Source: Erigeron canadensis (Eukaryota > Streptophyta > Magnoliopsida > Asterales > Asteraceae). Taken from it: a stretch of DNA of 64,000 nt. The translations under genes and the position numbers were made by a program. Below the pieces are notes generated by a model. The model saw only the letters and a program-made list of their open reading frames with translations. It was not told the origin of the DNA and searched no databases. The stretch is taken from contig NC_057764.1 of NCBI RefSeq assembly GCF_010389155.1, positions 39,130,275 to 39,194,274 of the forward strand, read 5' to 3'. Positions 1 through 12,693 of this stretch are shown one piece after another (the stretch's first letter is position 1; every line of letters begins with the position of its first letter).

Positions 1-118
1 GCATGAATGTTGTCATAGTCTGCATATTATATGAAAGCGATAAATAAATGGTCAGGGCGATGACTAAGATAATACTCTAGTTTATTTCGTATTTAGAAAA
101 AAAGCAGGAATGTGTTAC

Positions 119-3100
119 CTTAAAGGTCATCATATTAAATAAAGAGATCTTCCCCCCTGACGCAGACATGACATAAGAGTCATTTTTTGACAGTGCAAAG
201 CACGGAACAGCTTCTTCCGGGTTTGTATCACTAATTACATTGGTCATCAAGATACCACTTGTCGGTTGCCATAACTGAGGGACAACACTGGCAGTAGCCT
301 AAAAGAGGCAAAGAAAGGGTAAGAGCCACAATTAGCTTAGCATCAACTATAGGAATAAGAACAAAAAAGCATTAACTGTGGGATTTATAACAAAACCGCA
401 GATACCTTCGCAGTTGAATTCCGGTCATTTCTCTGCCACTTCCATAGTTTATGGACGGCATTGGATGCTAGAGCCAATATAGCAAGTCCTGAATTAGTGT
501 AAATCAACCTTGAAACCTGTAACGTGAACATGAAGGAGGATACTTGATTGAGTTTGATAAAAAAAAAATTAAACCATCGGAGAAATACAATCATAGTAGA
601 ACAACAAAATACCCGCATTGCCGAAGATGTTGTATCTGGAAGCCTCAGGGAGCGGCATTCTGATGCTTCTGTGATTTCTGTCAGTTTCCATATTCTCGAT
701 TTGTCCATTGACTCATCTCCGATTCTTGGCTTAACATCAACCAAACTCCGATTGTCAACATTCTACAAGTAGCACCCATGCAAAAATTGAAAAATGTTAA
801 CATCATTAGATGGATAAACACTTCAGGAAAAAAAAAATTAGCATCTGATTTACCAAAAATATATCATTTCTCACCATTGCAACCATTGAGGGCGCTGGTG
901 TAACTCTATCCATAATGCTTGGTCCAGCAGAAGCATTAGCAGCACCAAATGTACTCATTGCAGAGCTCTGTTCATATGGTGCAAAGAAAGGAGCAAAAAT
1001 ATAATTCTAAAGTATGAAACATATCACCAGGCATAGGTCAAAAAGGACAGGTCGGTTGGGTTGGGTGCAAGTGACAATGGGTCGGGCCAGACGGAGACTT
1101 TAGGAATGGCTAGGGTCGGTTTGGATTGATCTAAATATTTCTTATCCAAAAAACTAATTAACTTCTTCTCATCACTAGTGTGTAAGACTTGATACCAAAA
1201 ATTGTGATCATCCATCCGGTAAAATGTGAAATCTCGGTAAAATGATTTAGGAGGTTATAAGCTAAATATATTTAAACCGTTAGAAATCATTCATAACCCT
1301 AATCAACAGGGTCTTAATCATTTAATGGATCAATTATGCCAAATCTACTACGTTATCTACCTTTACAACAGACGCAGATGCAACTCTGGAGGGGTCAAAA
1401 GAACGATTCTCCATGGTTCTTAGTAGCCTCATCCCATCTGGATTCGCAAGAATTTTGATGCCATTCTCACTTGTTGAGACAGCCAAAAGAAGCCCTTCCT
1501 TGTTAAATCGTATGCAAGGAGTAGCCTGTCGATATTATAATATTTTAGGAAGCAACATAAATGCTAAATACAAAAGTCACGAAAGTGAAAGTATATATCA
1601 TGTAAAGATAATAATATCAACAGTAAGCGTATGGTAAGTACCGGTAGCCCGCCATCAGCATCAACAGTTGTCAATAAGTTAACATTATCCATATCCCAAA
1701 ATTTAACCAGAAACTCATCACCAGCAGCAAGAAACCGATTTTTGGTTGTATCAAATTGCACAACCCCAACGGATCGCTTCCCGAGCCCGTTATATGTACG
1801 CTTAACGGCTCCTTCACTTTCATTCCATTCGACAATGTGTGATTCCCCTTCCTTATTTGTACCGCACGAAAATAACCTATCATGTGAACATATCATGTTT
1901 TAGTTAGCATCAGGAATAGACAGTATGCACCCCAATCTCAAAATAAGAACAAATTCGAGGATTTTTCAAACCTTGTTCCATCTGCATTGTATGCCATGGT
2001 GGTCGATGAATGACCTGGTGCATTATAGTCAACTCTTGAACCCATATTGTCATACAACCATGCTTTTATTTTCCCATCGGTTGCCGTCGAGAATATAAAC
2101 TATTGAATCAATTAATAGATAAATTAGAATAGTCACAAATTTTCAGGAGAAGTAACTCAATATTTGAAAAACTTAGTTGTACCTGAATGTTTTCTTTATA
2201 ATGTGGGCATACAGAATACACAGGTGCTTCATGACCCTCAAATGTATACTGTTTATTTCCCGTCACTGCATCCCAAACCCTTATTAACTTGTCTTCCCCA
2301 CAAGTCACAATGCAAAGTTGTTTGTTAGGGTAAGAGAAGGCGAGATCATTAACACTGCCTACATGAGCATCGATCTGTAAAAATAATTATGTAGAAGATG
2401 TTATTTATATGGAATCTATATGCATTTAATACACAACAAACTACTATAAAGGAAAAGGGGGAAAAGATGTAGAAGATGTTATTTATACGGAATAGTATGC
2501 ATTTAATACACAACAAAGCAACTACTATAAAGAAAAAGAGGAGAGAATGAACCTCCAAGTGATTTCGGATATCATCACCACCATGGTAAGAGTATATCTG
2601 CACAATATGCTTCGAGTATGCGACGCCTATATTAAATTTTATGATAAGTTAAATGAAACTAACAAAAATAAGCATTAGGTGTTTTGAGTCTGCCACACTG
2701 GTTGATAGTTTGAATCTTTCCAAAAGAAATAAATAAACATCAACATACCAAATAGAGTCCCATCAGGGCACCAGGTAACTCGATTGACTGATGCAGAATA
2801 GTCACTAGACAAAGAGGCCTGGCACAAGAGTCAAAGGTCAAAAAATGTAATCACAATACAATCAATTTTAGTTAGGGTTGTAAGGCAAACCTGCAAAGGC
2901 ATTGTGCAAGCACCAAGATCCCAAACCTTGAAATTCTTATGGGCAAGCTTTTCTCTACTACCGAGTTCCCATATCATGATATCTCCGGTGCTTGTTCCTA
3001 CTGTAAATAGAAACACACACACACAAAAAAACAAAAAAAAAAGGAAAAAGAATGACAGTGAGACAATCACAACTAATGAAAAGTAAAAAAGTCATGTCTA

Positions 3101-5236
3101 AGGCATGAAAACCAACCAAGGAGCAGAATCTGCTGTACTGGATGAAAATCCATGCTCTTAACTACTGAACCCTGATTTAGGGTCATCACTACAGCTTTAG
3201 GTAAATCATCAGATGAGTAAGAGCTTTGACCGTGACTCTGACCACTGTAACCAACAGGCAAGATATTAACCGGCAGATGATTGACCTGGTAACAAAACAC
3301 AGATGGGTCAGAATCAAGAACCACCTGTATCATCTAAAAGTAGATAGAAGCTTCGTGATATCAAGGTTTATAAAGAACAGGCAAAGTTGTATACTTCATC
3401 AGAAATGCCGAATGTTCTTGTTCTCTTCAATACATGTTCAGAGTCGGCTGTTTGATAGTCAACAGCAGGATTGTTGGTTGGGGGAGTCCTAGGGCGCTTT
3501 AATAAAGCTGATGTGAAGAAAGATGGGTATTATTATATAAAAACGAAAATCTTTGGCAGCAATTGAAACTAATATTTTATAAAATATATTATGTACCAGG
3601 GTTATTTGCAGGATTGAAACCAAGAGGACCAGCAGAAGCCGATGCATGAGGCACTGGGGAGGGATTCGCCATCCAACCAGCTAGAGATGTAGGAAGAGCT
3701 GCTGCTGGTGCAGGCTGAAACGGCTTTTTAAGAAGGAAAAGACGTTATTAGGAGCACAAAAATACATTAAGACAAAAAATTAAATTCAACTTACAAACAG
3801 TAAAGATCAAGAAAATTGTATCCACTTACTCCATGAGCACCTAAAGGTGGAAAGCCTGCTGGCTTTGGCACAGCACCCATTAATGGATTATTCACAGGGG
3901 ACGGAGCCCTTGCCCCATTAGGTTGTGATTGTCCACAAGAATGGTCAATAAACAAAGTTTTTATGTCTGGATTCGGCTTCGGGTTCTTACACAGCTGATG
4001 TTGCCAGTTCAAACTGCAAATAAAAAAGAAAAGTCAAAGACTAAAATCATGAAATTGAAGTCAACCCCGGATGCGGATATAAAACTGAACCTTTGATTGA
4101 TAAGAGTACGCAATCTTGAATTTTTTAAAGTTGGAAAGTTTAGCTTATCCCGAAACAAAGGATTCGCTTCAATCAGCTTTTTAAGCTCGCCCAACATTAT
4201 ACCCCTGGCAGATTTGGTGTCTCCATATTTGGATAATTGCTCGTTGTCTCTGTATGTATTATTATTTTATTAGAAACCACGACAGGTATACAGCAAAGCT
4301 TTGATAGATAATACGTTTCAAGAAAAACACGTCGCTACCTGAAGTTCTCGAGAGTCAAAAGCTGTGTTATTTCTTTAAAAAGATCTTCATTAAAAGCTGA
4401 AAACACCTTCAAATCCTTCACTAGAACCTCAACAGCTTTGGCACGATCCTTCCTACAAATTCAACAAATAACAAGAATCTATCACATGAGTACAAATATG
4501 ACCCCATTAAAGGTTTCAAACCAGACCCGAATCCATCCGAAGCAAAAGTTAAATACATAAATACCTACATGACAAAGCAACATCACAACTAAGTAAACAG
4601 AACCAATGTATTAAAAGCTTTTGCCTTTGTCGATCATTTATACCATTTCTAGTTTTATATATATAAATCGCTACACGACAAAGTAAAGGCTGTCACAACT
4701 AAGTGAATACGTAAAAACAATGCATTAAAAGCTCTCGACTTTGCCTATCAGTTATATCATTTCCAGATTTATAGCTAACATCATGCGATAAATGACAGAT
4801 ATACTACACAAAAGAAAAACGAACGTACTTATCCAGAGCTTCTAGATACTTCTGCTTTCGTATCTCAAAGAATATCTTCATTGAATATCTGTTATCATCC
4901 ACTTTCGTGAATCCGGAAAGATACTTTTCCACCTCATCCCACTCTCCATTCGTCACCATTTCCTCAAAGTAACGAATGTTAAAGAAAAAGCCAGATTCTT
5001 GCTCCAACCTTAACAACAAAACAAACTCAATTACGTATCACTACAACACCATAACCAAACCTCAACATAAATTACACATTTGTTCTAATCCTAGTTTTAG
5101 CACAATCTATGTAAAACAAAATATATATATATATATATATAATTATAAACTTTTACCTGTGAACGGTCTCCTTAAACTTCTCTTCATCAAGAAACTGAAG
5201 TATTAAAAACACAAGCTCTCTGCTTAGGGAAGACAT
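119..5236 (-). CDS. TOPLESS-related co-repressor (TPR2/TPR3-like), 5' 19 exons, 3' end outside window
   Basis: This gene encodes a nuclear Groucho/TUP1-type co-repressor that binds EAR-motif (LxLxL) repressors and adaptors in hormone, meristem and defence signalling. Coding exons, joined at GT-AG sites, are 5236-5157, 5008-4829, 4452-4339, 4249-4091, 4013-3830, 3723-3597, 3507-3395, 3285-3117, 3000-2891, 2818-2749, 2626-2553, 2374-2183, 2099-1972, 1876-1642, 1525-1361, 967-875, 762-613, 516-406 and 298-119. They total 2634 nt, exactly 878 codons with no stop. The start gives MSSLSRELVFLILQFLDEEK, the invariant TPL N-terminus, followed by LisH and CTLH (about residues 4-92), the QSLNWQHQLCKNP-type segment, a Pro-rich linker and the first WD40 blades (for example DAHVGSVNDLAF, KIKAWLYDN). 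The GQSHGQSSYSSDD segment after the linker resembles TPR2/TPR3 more than TPL/TPR1. Family proteins are about 1130 residues, so roughly 250 C-terminal residues lie left of position 1. No lesion is visible. Confidence 0.95.
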
Positions 5237-5831
5237 AGCTTTCCTATATTTCCCACACTGCATATATAATATAATCAAAATTAACTAAATCTACATTTAA
5301 AACTATAAACTAATAATTAAAATTATATTTAAAGTATTAATATTTTTAACTATTAAAATTAAATAATTCTAAGAAATATAATAAAACTTATTTCTGTAAC
5401 AATTCAGCTAAAAATAAACCCTAATTCCAACTATTGATCCAAAAAATAGTCAGTTTTCATAAATATACATATAAATGCTATATACACATAGATACATACA
5501 TATATATATACACACACCAAATAAATTACATACATGTATATTATCAACAATAATAAATCAACAGATATGATAAATATATACAAATATAAATCTAATATGT
5601 ATATATGTAATAATTATGGATAAATAAATATATAGATACAGAAAAGATAGATGATTGGCTACCTGATGATTATAGAGACAGATCTGATGTGTGTGTGTGT
5701 ATATAATATGTATATATATTTCTTCTCGGTCCTCTTTTTTGTTCTAGAGAGAGAAAGATAAAGCAGAGAACAAGAAAGAAGAAGAACAAAGAGATGTGAA
5801 TTTTGAAGAACAGAGACATTATATATATACG
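5237..5831 (-). promoter_or_regulatory. 5' leader, leader intron and TATA box of the TOPLESS-related gene
   Basis: Upstream of the ATG a 3' splice site (CAG before 5257) and a 5' splice site (CAG/GTAGCC at 5663/5662) define a probable leader intron of about 405 bp (5258-5662). The first leader exon would run from 5663 to about 5795; it contains a (GT)n tract at 5690-5702. A TATA box, TATATATATAATG read on the minus strand, lies at 5818-5830, so transcription probably starts near 5795. The leader structure is inferred from splice motifs only. Confidence 0.6.
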
Positions 5832-6057
5832 AGTTAAACTACGAGATGATAGGGGAGTTGAAAATGATAAGTAAGTCCACTTATTACGATACGTTATCAA
5901 ATGAGAGGTTGTGAGCCTTTGTTTTATTACGGAGTGTATTGCTATATTATTATTATTTTTTTTTATTAATCTGTTTCTAAATTATAAGTTCTTGTTGTAG
6001 GTTATTTTTGTATTTAATGTTCAAATAAATAATGTACTTGAGAAAATATTAGAGTTA

Positions 6058-7570
6058 TGTACGCGCGCAATTCGACGGTGTAACAACGGTGGCGGTGGCG
6101 GTGACGGTGACGGATGATGACGACGCGCGGTGGTGGCGTCGGTGGCAATTAGTGTAGGTCATTGATATAATATGGTTTTGATGGATTGTTGAAACTTAAA
6201 TTCAACAAAATGAGTTTTGATTTATAATATACGAGAGCAAGTATCCGCGAGTTGCAACGATGAGATGGTGGGGTTGATAGGTCATAGAGTGTGATAGTCA
6301 AATACCTTAGCCGTACGGGTTCCGTACTCGGATTTGAAAATTCGTCGAAGGTATATCGAATGACATCTCTAATGAAAGAGCATGAAATTTTAAGAACACC
6401 CATATAATTTTTATAATTTATCGATATACGGTTTTTGAGATAAAATATTTTGAATAAATTGGAAGAATAAATGATTTATGGGGGAGAGAAAAAAAATGAT
6501 TGGTTGAGATTTGAGAAAAGGTGTTAGGTAAATATAGAATTGATATATGGGCATTTTGGGAAAATAAATGTTGAAACTTAAAATGTAGACAGAGAATATT
6601 TGCTTTATAATATAGTATAGAAGTATAGATATAGATATATGGATTGAGATCATCTAAAGTTGTAGATAACTTTATTTGTAAAGTTGTGAATTTTGACCTT
6701 TGGATTAAAATCAATAGTCAAGATCAAAAATTGATATTTAGATTTTGACCTTTGATTTTAATCCAAATGTCAAAATCACTCCAACTTTATTGGTAAAGTT
6801 AGTTATAACTTTAGATAATCTTTATCCTAGATATATACATATATATATACTTAAAGGGTACCCGCGTGATGCGGCGGTGTAATAGCAGCGACAGTGGTGG
6901 CGGTGACGTGCGGCGGTCTCAGAGGTGGCGGCGATATAATGGTAGCGGTGGTGGTCGTGGTGATTGGTGGTAGTGGCATTGGTGGCGGCTATTGATGGTT
7001 GTGGCGGCGGTGAGTATTGTAGATTATTTATGTAATGTGGTTTTAATGAATTATTAAAACTTAAAACTCAACAAAAATGTTATTTGCTTTATAATATACG
7101 AGCATGGTACCTGCGCAATGCGGCGGTGGTGGGGAAGACAATCTGGTGGTGGCATTGATAGGGTTTTACTTTGCTAGAGACGAAAATGGTTGAAGGGCAT
7201 AATTGGTATATCACGTGAGAGAGTGCTTAGCAAGGAAGATTATTTAAGGGCATTTTTGTCTTATCAGATTCTTAATTAAGTTAAAGGAGGAATCCAGTTT
7301 GCTTTATAAGATATTATAGATAAAAGAACACTCGCGCAATGTGGCAATGGTGACGGTGATGGCGTGCGGCGGTGGCTATTTAATAATGGCAGCGGTGGTG
7401 GTGGCGCACTGTTGCAGCGGCGATGGTGGTGGTGGTGGCGATGATTGGTGGTGGTAGCAGTGACGGCAAGTAATGTAGGGTATTGATGTAATGCGGTCTT
7501 GATGAGTTGTTGAAACTTAAAATTAAAAAGAAAAAGAAAAAAAGAAAAACTATTTGTTTTACAATAGGTT
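6058..7570 (-). mobile_element. Chain of about five adjacent non-autonomous Helitron copies, minus orientation
   Basis: Five copies of one short element follow each other in the same orientation: about 6058-6227, 6228-6640, 6850-7098, 7099-7320 and 7322-7565. On the minus strand each ends with a CG-rich block of CCACC/CCGCC repeats, then a hairpin-like CCGCATTGCGC-type motif and a GGTACCATGCTCG-type end followed by T. Each begins with TCTATA(AT)-rich sequence and a TTATAAAGCAAA-like box. The unit 7099-7320 is cleanest: A^TCTATAATAT at its start, CTCG^T at its end. No coding capacity is visible. Confidence 0.6.
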
Positions 7571-9794
7571 ATTGATGTATGTTTGGGTTGATTTAATTAA
7601 TTAATTTTACTTCGTTGGCCATGCGTTTTTGTATAAGTTGAACAATGACATTTAATGTATAGTTATATTACAAAGTACTAGATTGTCAAAACATGATAAT
7701 TAAATATTAGATTGTTAAAATATGATGATTATATGTCATGTGCTCTTTAAAAGATAAATGATCATATGTGATGAGTAAATTGTGAAAGAACATTATATCA
7801 ATAAAGCAATAGTGATAAATGAAATGGAAATGATAAATTATCTTAATTAAATAGCTTAATAATCTACTAATACATTAAGAATGTGACATATGGTATTCAC
7901 TAATTCTCTTTTCTAATATTGCCCTCTGATTTTTTCATGTGTCATCATCTAATGATTAGGAGGATTATTAGGGTATTTGGTTAGGAAGATTAATCATTTT
8001 CCAAACTTGAGATGTCATGTTATAACGTAATGATGTCCTGAGTTATCCCGGATAAAATATATATTATTATGTTACTTAAAGTATAAATCGAAAACAATCA
8101 TCTTTATTTGTATCATTAAACTATTTTGGGTTTTATATAATTAAACTTTGAAACTTTTAAAAATTACTTCTGGTTTTAAGTTAATTATATAAGAAGTCTT
8201 CATGTAATTATATTAGTTAAGTTGATATTTCATTGTCGATTTAGATGGTGTTTAGGATTGCTTTTGTAAAATGAATTATGAGTTTAAAACTACATCTTAA
8301 AAATGTATGTTTTAATTTGTTTTTTCAAAACTCTGTTTTATCTCTGTAAAAAGATGGATAATCAGTTATTTTGTCAAATACCTTTTATTTATTATTTACA
8401 TTGTGGAAATTCAACAAGTTCTAAACTTGTCAAAAGCAAGTTGAGAAACTGTATATTGTGATCCATGTGTGAGATTGATGGACATAAGTTCAATATGGTA
8501 TGCGCTATGGGTATTAAGACGGTGCATGAGACCGGAGAGTTCCTACTCATTTACCCTGTGAAACACAATATTCAGATAATCAGTTCAAAATATAATCGGA
8601 AACACCCCTTGAAATACCACATCATGCTTATTCTATTTGTATTTATTTCTCTTTCACCTTTTATTTCACTTTATAGCGCTAAATTTTATGTCCTAGTTTA
8701 ATGGCCTACCCCAAAAAATGTAAATAATCATGAAAATTAAATGTAAACGAGATAAATATTAGCGGATGTTTATAAAAAAAAATTTGATAATTATATTTAG
8801 ACACACAAAAACAAAATATAATGTGTAATATAAAATTTTGAGACTGAGATAGTATTACATATGCATAATATACTACAAATTTACCAAATTTGATTATTGT
8901 CATGTATACTTTTATCATTGTTTTTAGTTAAATTTTTAAGAATACAATTCCATTAATATAAAAGTAAGTAAAATCATGTTCTTTAAAATGACATAATTAA
9001 ACTCAATGATATTACTTATTTATATGTTTAACTAACTTTAATCTGATGAAACAAATATTTAAACTGATATAATGTTCTTAATAAAATTAATTATTTTTAT
9101 ATTATCTCAATTAAATCAATTACATACATTAATAAATAAATCGTTACATTATTACTATCACCTCCACCAATACTGCTACTTACCGTTATCGGTGCATTGT
9201 GCGGATGACCTAGCAGTAATATAATATGACGACGGTATTTGAGTATTTATCATTTTATCCTTTCTTTTGGTTGCAAAAGAGAATGCTATTTCGAGAAAAT
9301 AATAAAGTATAATATTTTAGTAAATTTAATGGAAGGCGTAGAAAAAGTGACAAAGACGCATATGTGTGGCAGTTGGCAAGAATCACACGACTCGCACCCC
9401 ACTGGATAAAGTTACACATTTTCAGACGATATTTTCAACTTTAATTATATCATGTCGTTTCAATCCATATCGTCTCAATTTATCGTTTATACTTTGAAAC
9501 GGATGCTTTTTCATGTAATCACCATCACATGTTGCAGTTTTATTGTCGCTTTCCTCATTTTGCAAGATAATACACATAAAATAATACTCCTTTTTATTCT
9601 AAGAAACAAGATATGATATGTCTTTACTTTCTTTTTTTTTTTTTTGGATAAAAATTTTGTTTTATTTTTAAGCCATTTGACATGCTGAAAAAAATAGAAA
9701 TACTAACTTATAAATATTATCGGCCAATTAAATTAAATATTAAATATAGGAAAAATGCAATACGATCCTGATGATAAGGATATATATATATACA
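7571..9794. other. Gene-free AT-rich stretch
   Basis: No convincing gene is seen. Open frames here, such as 8465-8701, have no recognisable domain and atypical composition. A degenerate Helitron-like 3' end (GTGCATTGTGCGG then GACCTAG) lies at 9202-9227, followed by C instead of the usual T. Confidence 0.5.
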
Positions 9795-10272
9795 CTAGGT
9801 GTTTTACCCGCACGATGTGCGGTTATTAAATTTATTTTTTAAAAATAATTTTGACACGGATAATACAAAGAATTGGTTTAATGATAAAAAATTTATTTAT
9901 AAATTACCGAGTATAATTTATATGTGTGAGTAACAAACAAACTTACATGTTAATAATTGTATTGAACCTGATTAAGTTGACTATACATGTAAAAATCTAA
10001 ATAATTTTCTTTTTTTGTCAAAATCAAACGATGACTATAACAAATTCCATAAACCCCAAAATAGTTTATTAATATCTATATTTGATGAGAATTTATTAAA
10101 ATATCTTTGCCATATATAGAATTTTTGGAATTCATTAAATATGTTTAAATAAGATGATTATTATAAAAATGACACATGGGATAAAAGCTTATGTGTCAAT
10201 TTTTAAAAATAGCTTTAAATTGAAAGAGGTTTTAAAATATTAGGATAAATACTTTTTTAATAGATATATAGA
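9795..10272 (-). mobile_element. Non-autonomous Helitron, second family
   Basis: On the minus strand the right end reads hairpin CCGCACATCGTGCGG, a spacer GTAAAACAC, then CTAG followed by T at 9795/9794, the canonical Helitron 3' terminus. The 5' end is placed at an A^TCTAT motif near 10264-10272 inside TA-rich sequence. There is no coding sequence. The 3' end is well supported, the 5' end approximate. Confidence 0.6.
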
Positions 10273-10301
10273 TATATATATATATATATATATCATAATA
10301 T

Positions 10302-10620
10302 AGGGTAACACTCCGCTGAAAATACTTTTAAAATAAGAACGGTGAGAACACTTAAAAACATCATTTTAAAATAAAAAAAATTGCATTTTTTGTTGGATGC
10401 ATGATTTTGATGAATATGCGTCCAAAATGGATGTACAAAACAAAAAACGTGATTTTTTCGATTTTGACGGATCAATGTGTTGTTAAACACTTAAATCATG
10501 ATAATTAGTTATGCATTATATCAAATTTTATGGACTTTTAATATATCAAAATATAGTTTTTTAAGTGTTCTCATTTGTTCTCATTTTAATTTGGTTCTTA
10601 TTTGATAGTGATCTCACAAT
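10302..10620. repeat. Decayed foldback element of the AGGGTAACACTCC family
   Basis: It begins with AGGGTAACACTCC next to a (TA)n tract and continues with AATAAGAACGGTGAGAACAC and the ACTTAAAAACATCATTTT box. It is the same unit as 17207-17602 and 45773-46140. The inverted right arm (ATATAGTTTTTTAAGTGTTC) is present but diverged. Confidence 0.6.
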
Positions 10621-10839
10621 ATAAACAATGTGCTGCTTTTGTATTTTGTATATCACATATATGTACAAGGATCTGTGACTTTTTATAAAAGGTTCCATAC
10701 TTGATAACGACTTAACCTTACAAACATAAAAAAATATGTCTTTTTTTAAATAAGTGGGGCTATTCATATTCATATGTATTATTTTGAATGCAAAATAAAT
10801 CAACACCTTTTGAAATTGATGTGCCAAGCCCAATATGTC

Positions 10840-11262
10840 TTAAAAATTTTGTTCTCCCATGTCTTAAATTTATATAACATTACCCTCACCCCAAATGTCC
10901 TAAAAAATGGGAATAACTTTGTATGATTTAAAACTTTTTTTACCTTTATCACTATTTGTAATTTGCAATTTGCAAGCGATAGTTGTCTATCGCTCCTAAG
11001 ATGGAAGACAAAAAGTTCAAAATATAATTGATTGTCGTTAATATTTTGTTTCTTTTTTACTTTTATGAATTTTGTATAATTCAAAATGATCTACTCAATT
11101 GTTATGTATAAGAATTGTTATGTATAAGATAATGATATAACAACAAAAATTACAAGACATCATAGAACTAATCATCAATACATGTATATCTAAATATTTA
11201 TTTTGAAACATTTTTGGATAATAGTTATAATAACTCGCACATCGCGCGGGTAAAATACCTAG
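10840..11262 (+). mobile_element. Helitron 3' end, plus orientation; 5' end not resolved
   Basis: The plus strand shows CGCACATCGCGCGGG, then TAAAATAC and CTAG followed by T at 11259-11263. This is the same terminus as at 9795 in opposite orientation, with the same flanking TGTATATATATA. The left boundary given is a guess; 10850-11200 is AT-rich and non-coding. Confidence 0.5.
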
Positions 11263-11913
11263 TGTATATATATATATACATTAACAGCTGAATTTTGTAC
11301 CAAAAATGAAACAAAAATAGCTCAAGACAAGCTTTCTACAAAATTACAAAATTAAAAGGGGATTTGATAGCCAATCATGCAAAATATAATACTTGTTTTG
11401 CGATTCCTATAAATAAACCAATTAAAAAAACAGGAACAAATCTAATCAAAACTATCGCATAGAAATATAACACGCTCTTTAACTTACCAAGAAGACTTAC
11501 TTATGAGCAAGTCACCATTAGAAATACATGAAGTCCTGAACTACTAATGAACTCTATCTAAGGAAGACTTACAAAGAATAACTCATTCCAAACGACACAT
11601 ACGCTCTTCATCCATAATATAACATAGGCATAAGCACCCGTCAAAAAACGCTCCGATCTGTGCAAACTCGAAACCGGACATTGCAACAAAAATGAACCCG
11701 TGACCCGGTCCGTTACACTATCGGCGGGTCAACTCGGTTCTCGGGCTTAGGGGACATTTCTTCATCACGTGTCAAAACCAAGCTCGACCTAAAACCCGAC
11801 AGTTATAGGTCGGGTCTGGGGTTTTCGAGTTATATGTTCATCCCTTATACAACCCCGTGCAACGCCTCATTCCGCCAAATGCCTCTGCCTCTCGTACTTC
11901 CTTTACAAGCTAA
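11263..11913. other. Intergenic, apart from the GT17 fragment
   Basis: Apart from the 48-bp GT17-like piece, no gene is recognised. The stretch 11640-11880 is unusually GC-rich for the region (Helitron-capture-like composition), but none of its frames resembles a protein I know. Confidence 0.4.
11503..11550 (-). pseudogene. Short GT17 gene fragment
   Basis: The plus-strand sequence ATGAGCAAGTCACCATTAGA followed by AATAC matches positions 13672-13696 of the nearby GT17 gene exactly, and CTGAACTACTAAT resembles the next bases of that gene. It corresponds to about residues 174-188 ([15 protein letters not shown] region). It lies 1.6 kb beyond the gene's stop codon in the same orientation and is broken by a small insertion, so it is a non-functional partial copy. 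Confidence 0.6.
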
Positions 11914-12693
11914 CTAGACAAGTGACCGTGCGATGCGGCGTTGTGTGGATGGCGTAGATTGTTGGAACCACATTAGTGTGACCGTCATTGATCATCTATC
12001 ATTCCTGATATTATAATTGACGATAACTGAAATTCCTATGTCTAGTTATATATAATGGGCTTATTTACTCTTAGAGACGTAGTATATGGTTTCCCATTAG
12101 ATGATTGTAAACTAAGAGGACTAATGGTGCACACATTAAACACCAAAGGGGTTGAATGTGTAAATATTCTCCTTATAAATAGAGAGTCATTAACCCTAAC
12201 GTAAGGTTAATCCCAACTCATATTAAACCCTAATTTTCGTGTGGTTTTCTCTTAGAAATTCGTGCATCATGTTACAGCCGAATTCATCATCCCATTATTA
12301 CTCAATCATCTTGTTATGGGAACCCGAAATCAATAACAATTATGCTTTATGCTCTTACAGGTTCCACATGACGATTGAGGATGTTTTATCACTCGAATCG
12401 AATCATGTTTATTCCAACATAGATAGATGTCTATGGCGTTGGCGGCGGTAGTGGTGGTGTCAACGGTCTGATTATTAATGTAAAAGTAATTGATGTAAAG
12501 TGGTAGTATATTTATTTTAATGGTTGAATGATGTATATTGTAAATAATTTCATTAAGGTTATTATATGTATATTAGGTAGAAATATTTAACTAAAATATT
12601 AATTAGAGGAGTATTTTAGGTTTATCAAGTTTTTTTTTAAAAAAAGTTTGAAAGGAATAAATGGTTTATAAGGTATATCAATATAAATATAGA
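11914..12693 (-). mobile_element. Helitron interrupted by a solo LTR
   Basis: On the minus strand the element starts A^TCTATATTTATATTG (12693) and ends GCCGCATCGCACGG, a spacer, then CTAG^T (11914). The GGCGGCGG-rich block typical of this family sits at 12432-12460. A 460-bp solo LTR with its own target duplication occupies 11960-12419. Removing it leaves an ordinary Helitron of about 315 bp. Confidence 0.7.
11960..12419 (+). repeat. Solo LTR, 460 bp, with 5-bp target duplication TAGAT
   Basis: It starts TGTTGGAACC and ends TATTCCAACA (TG...CA with TGTTGG/CCAACA termini). TAGAT precedes it at 11955-11959 and follows it at 12420-12424. A TATAAATAGAG motif at 12175-12185 is a plausible LTR promoter and supports the plus orientation. 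No internal retroelement genes flank it, so it is a product of LTR-LTR recombination. Confidence 0.85.

Noticed and set aside
8465..8701. Open frame of 78 codons with ATG
   Set aside because: AT-rich, no homologous domain recognised, no exon signals that extend it.
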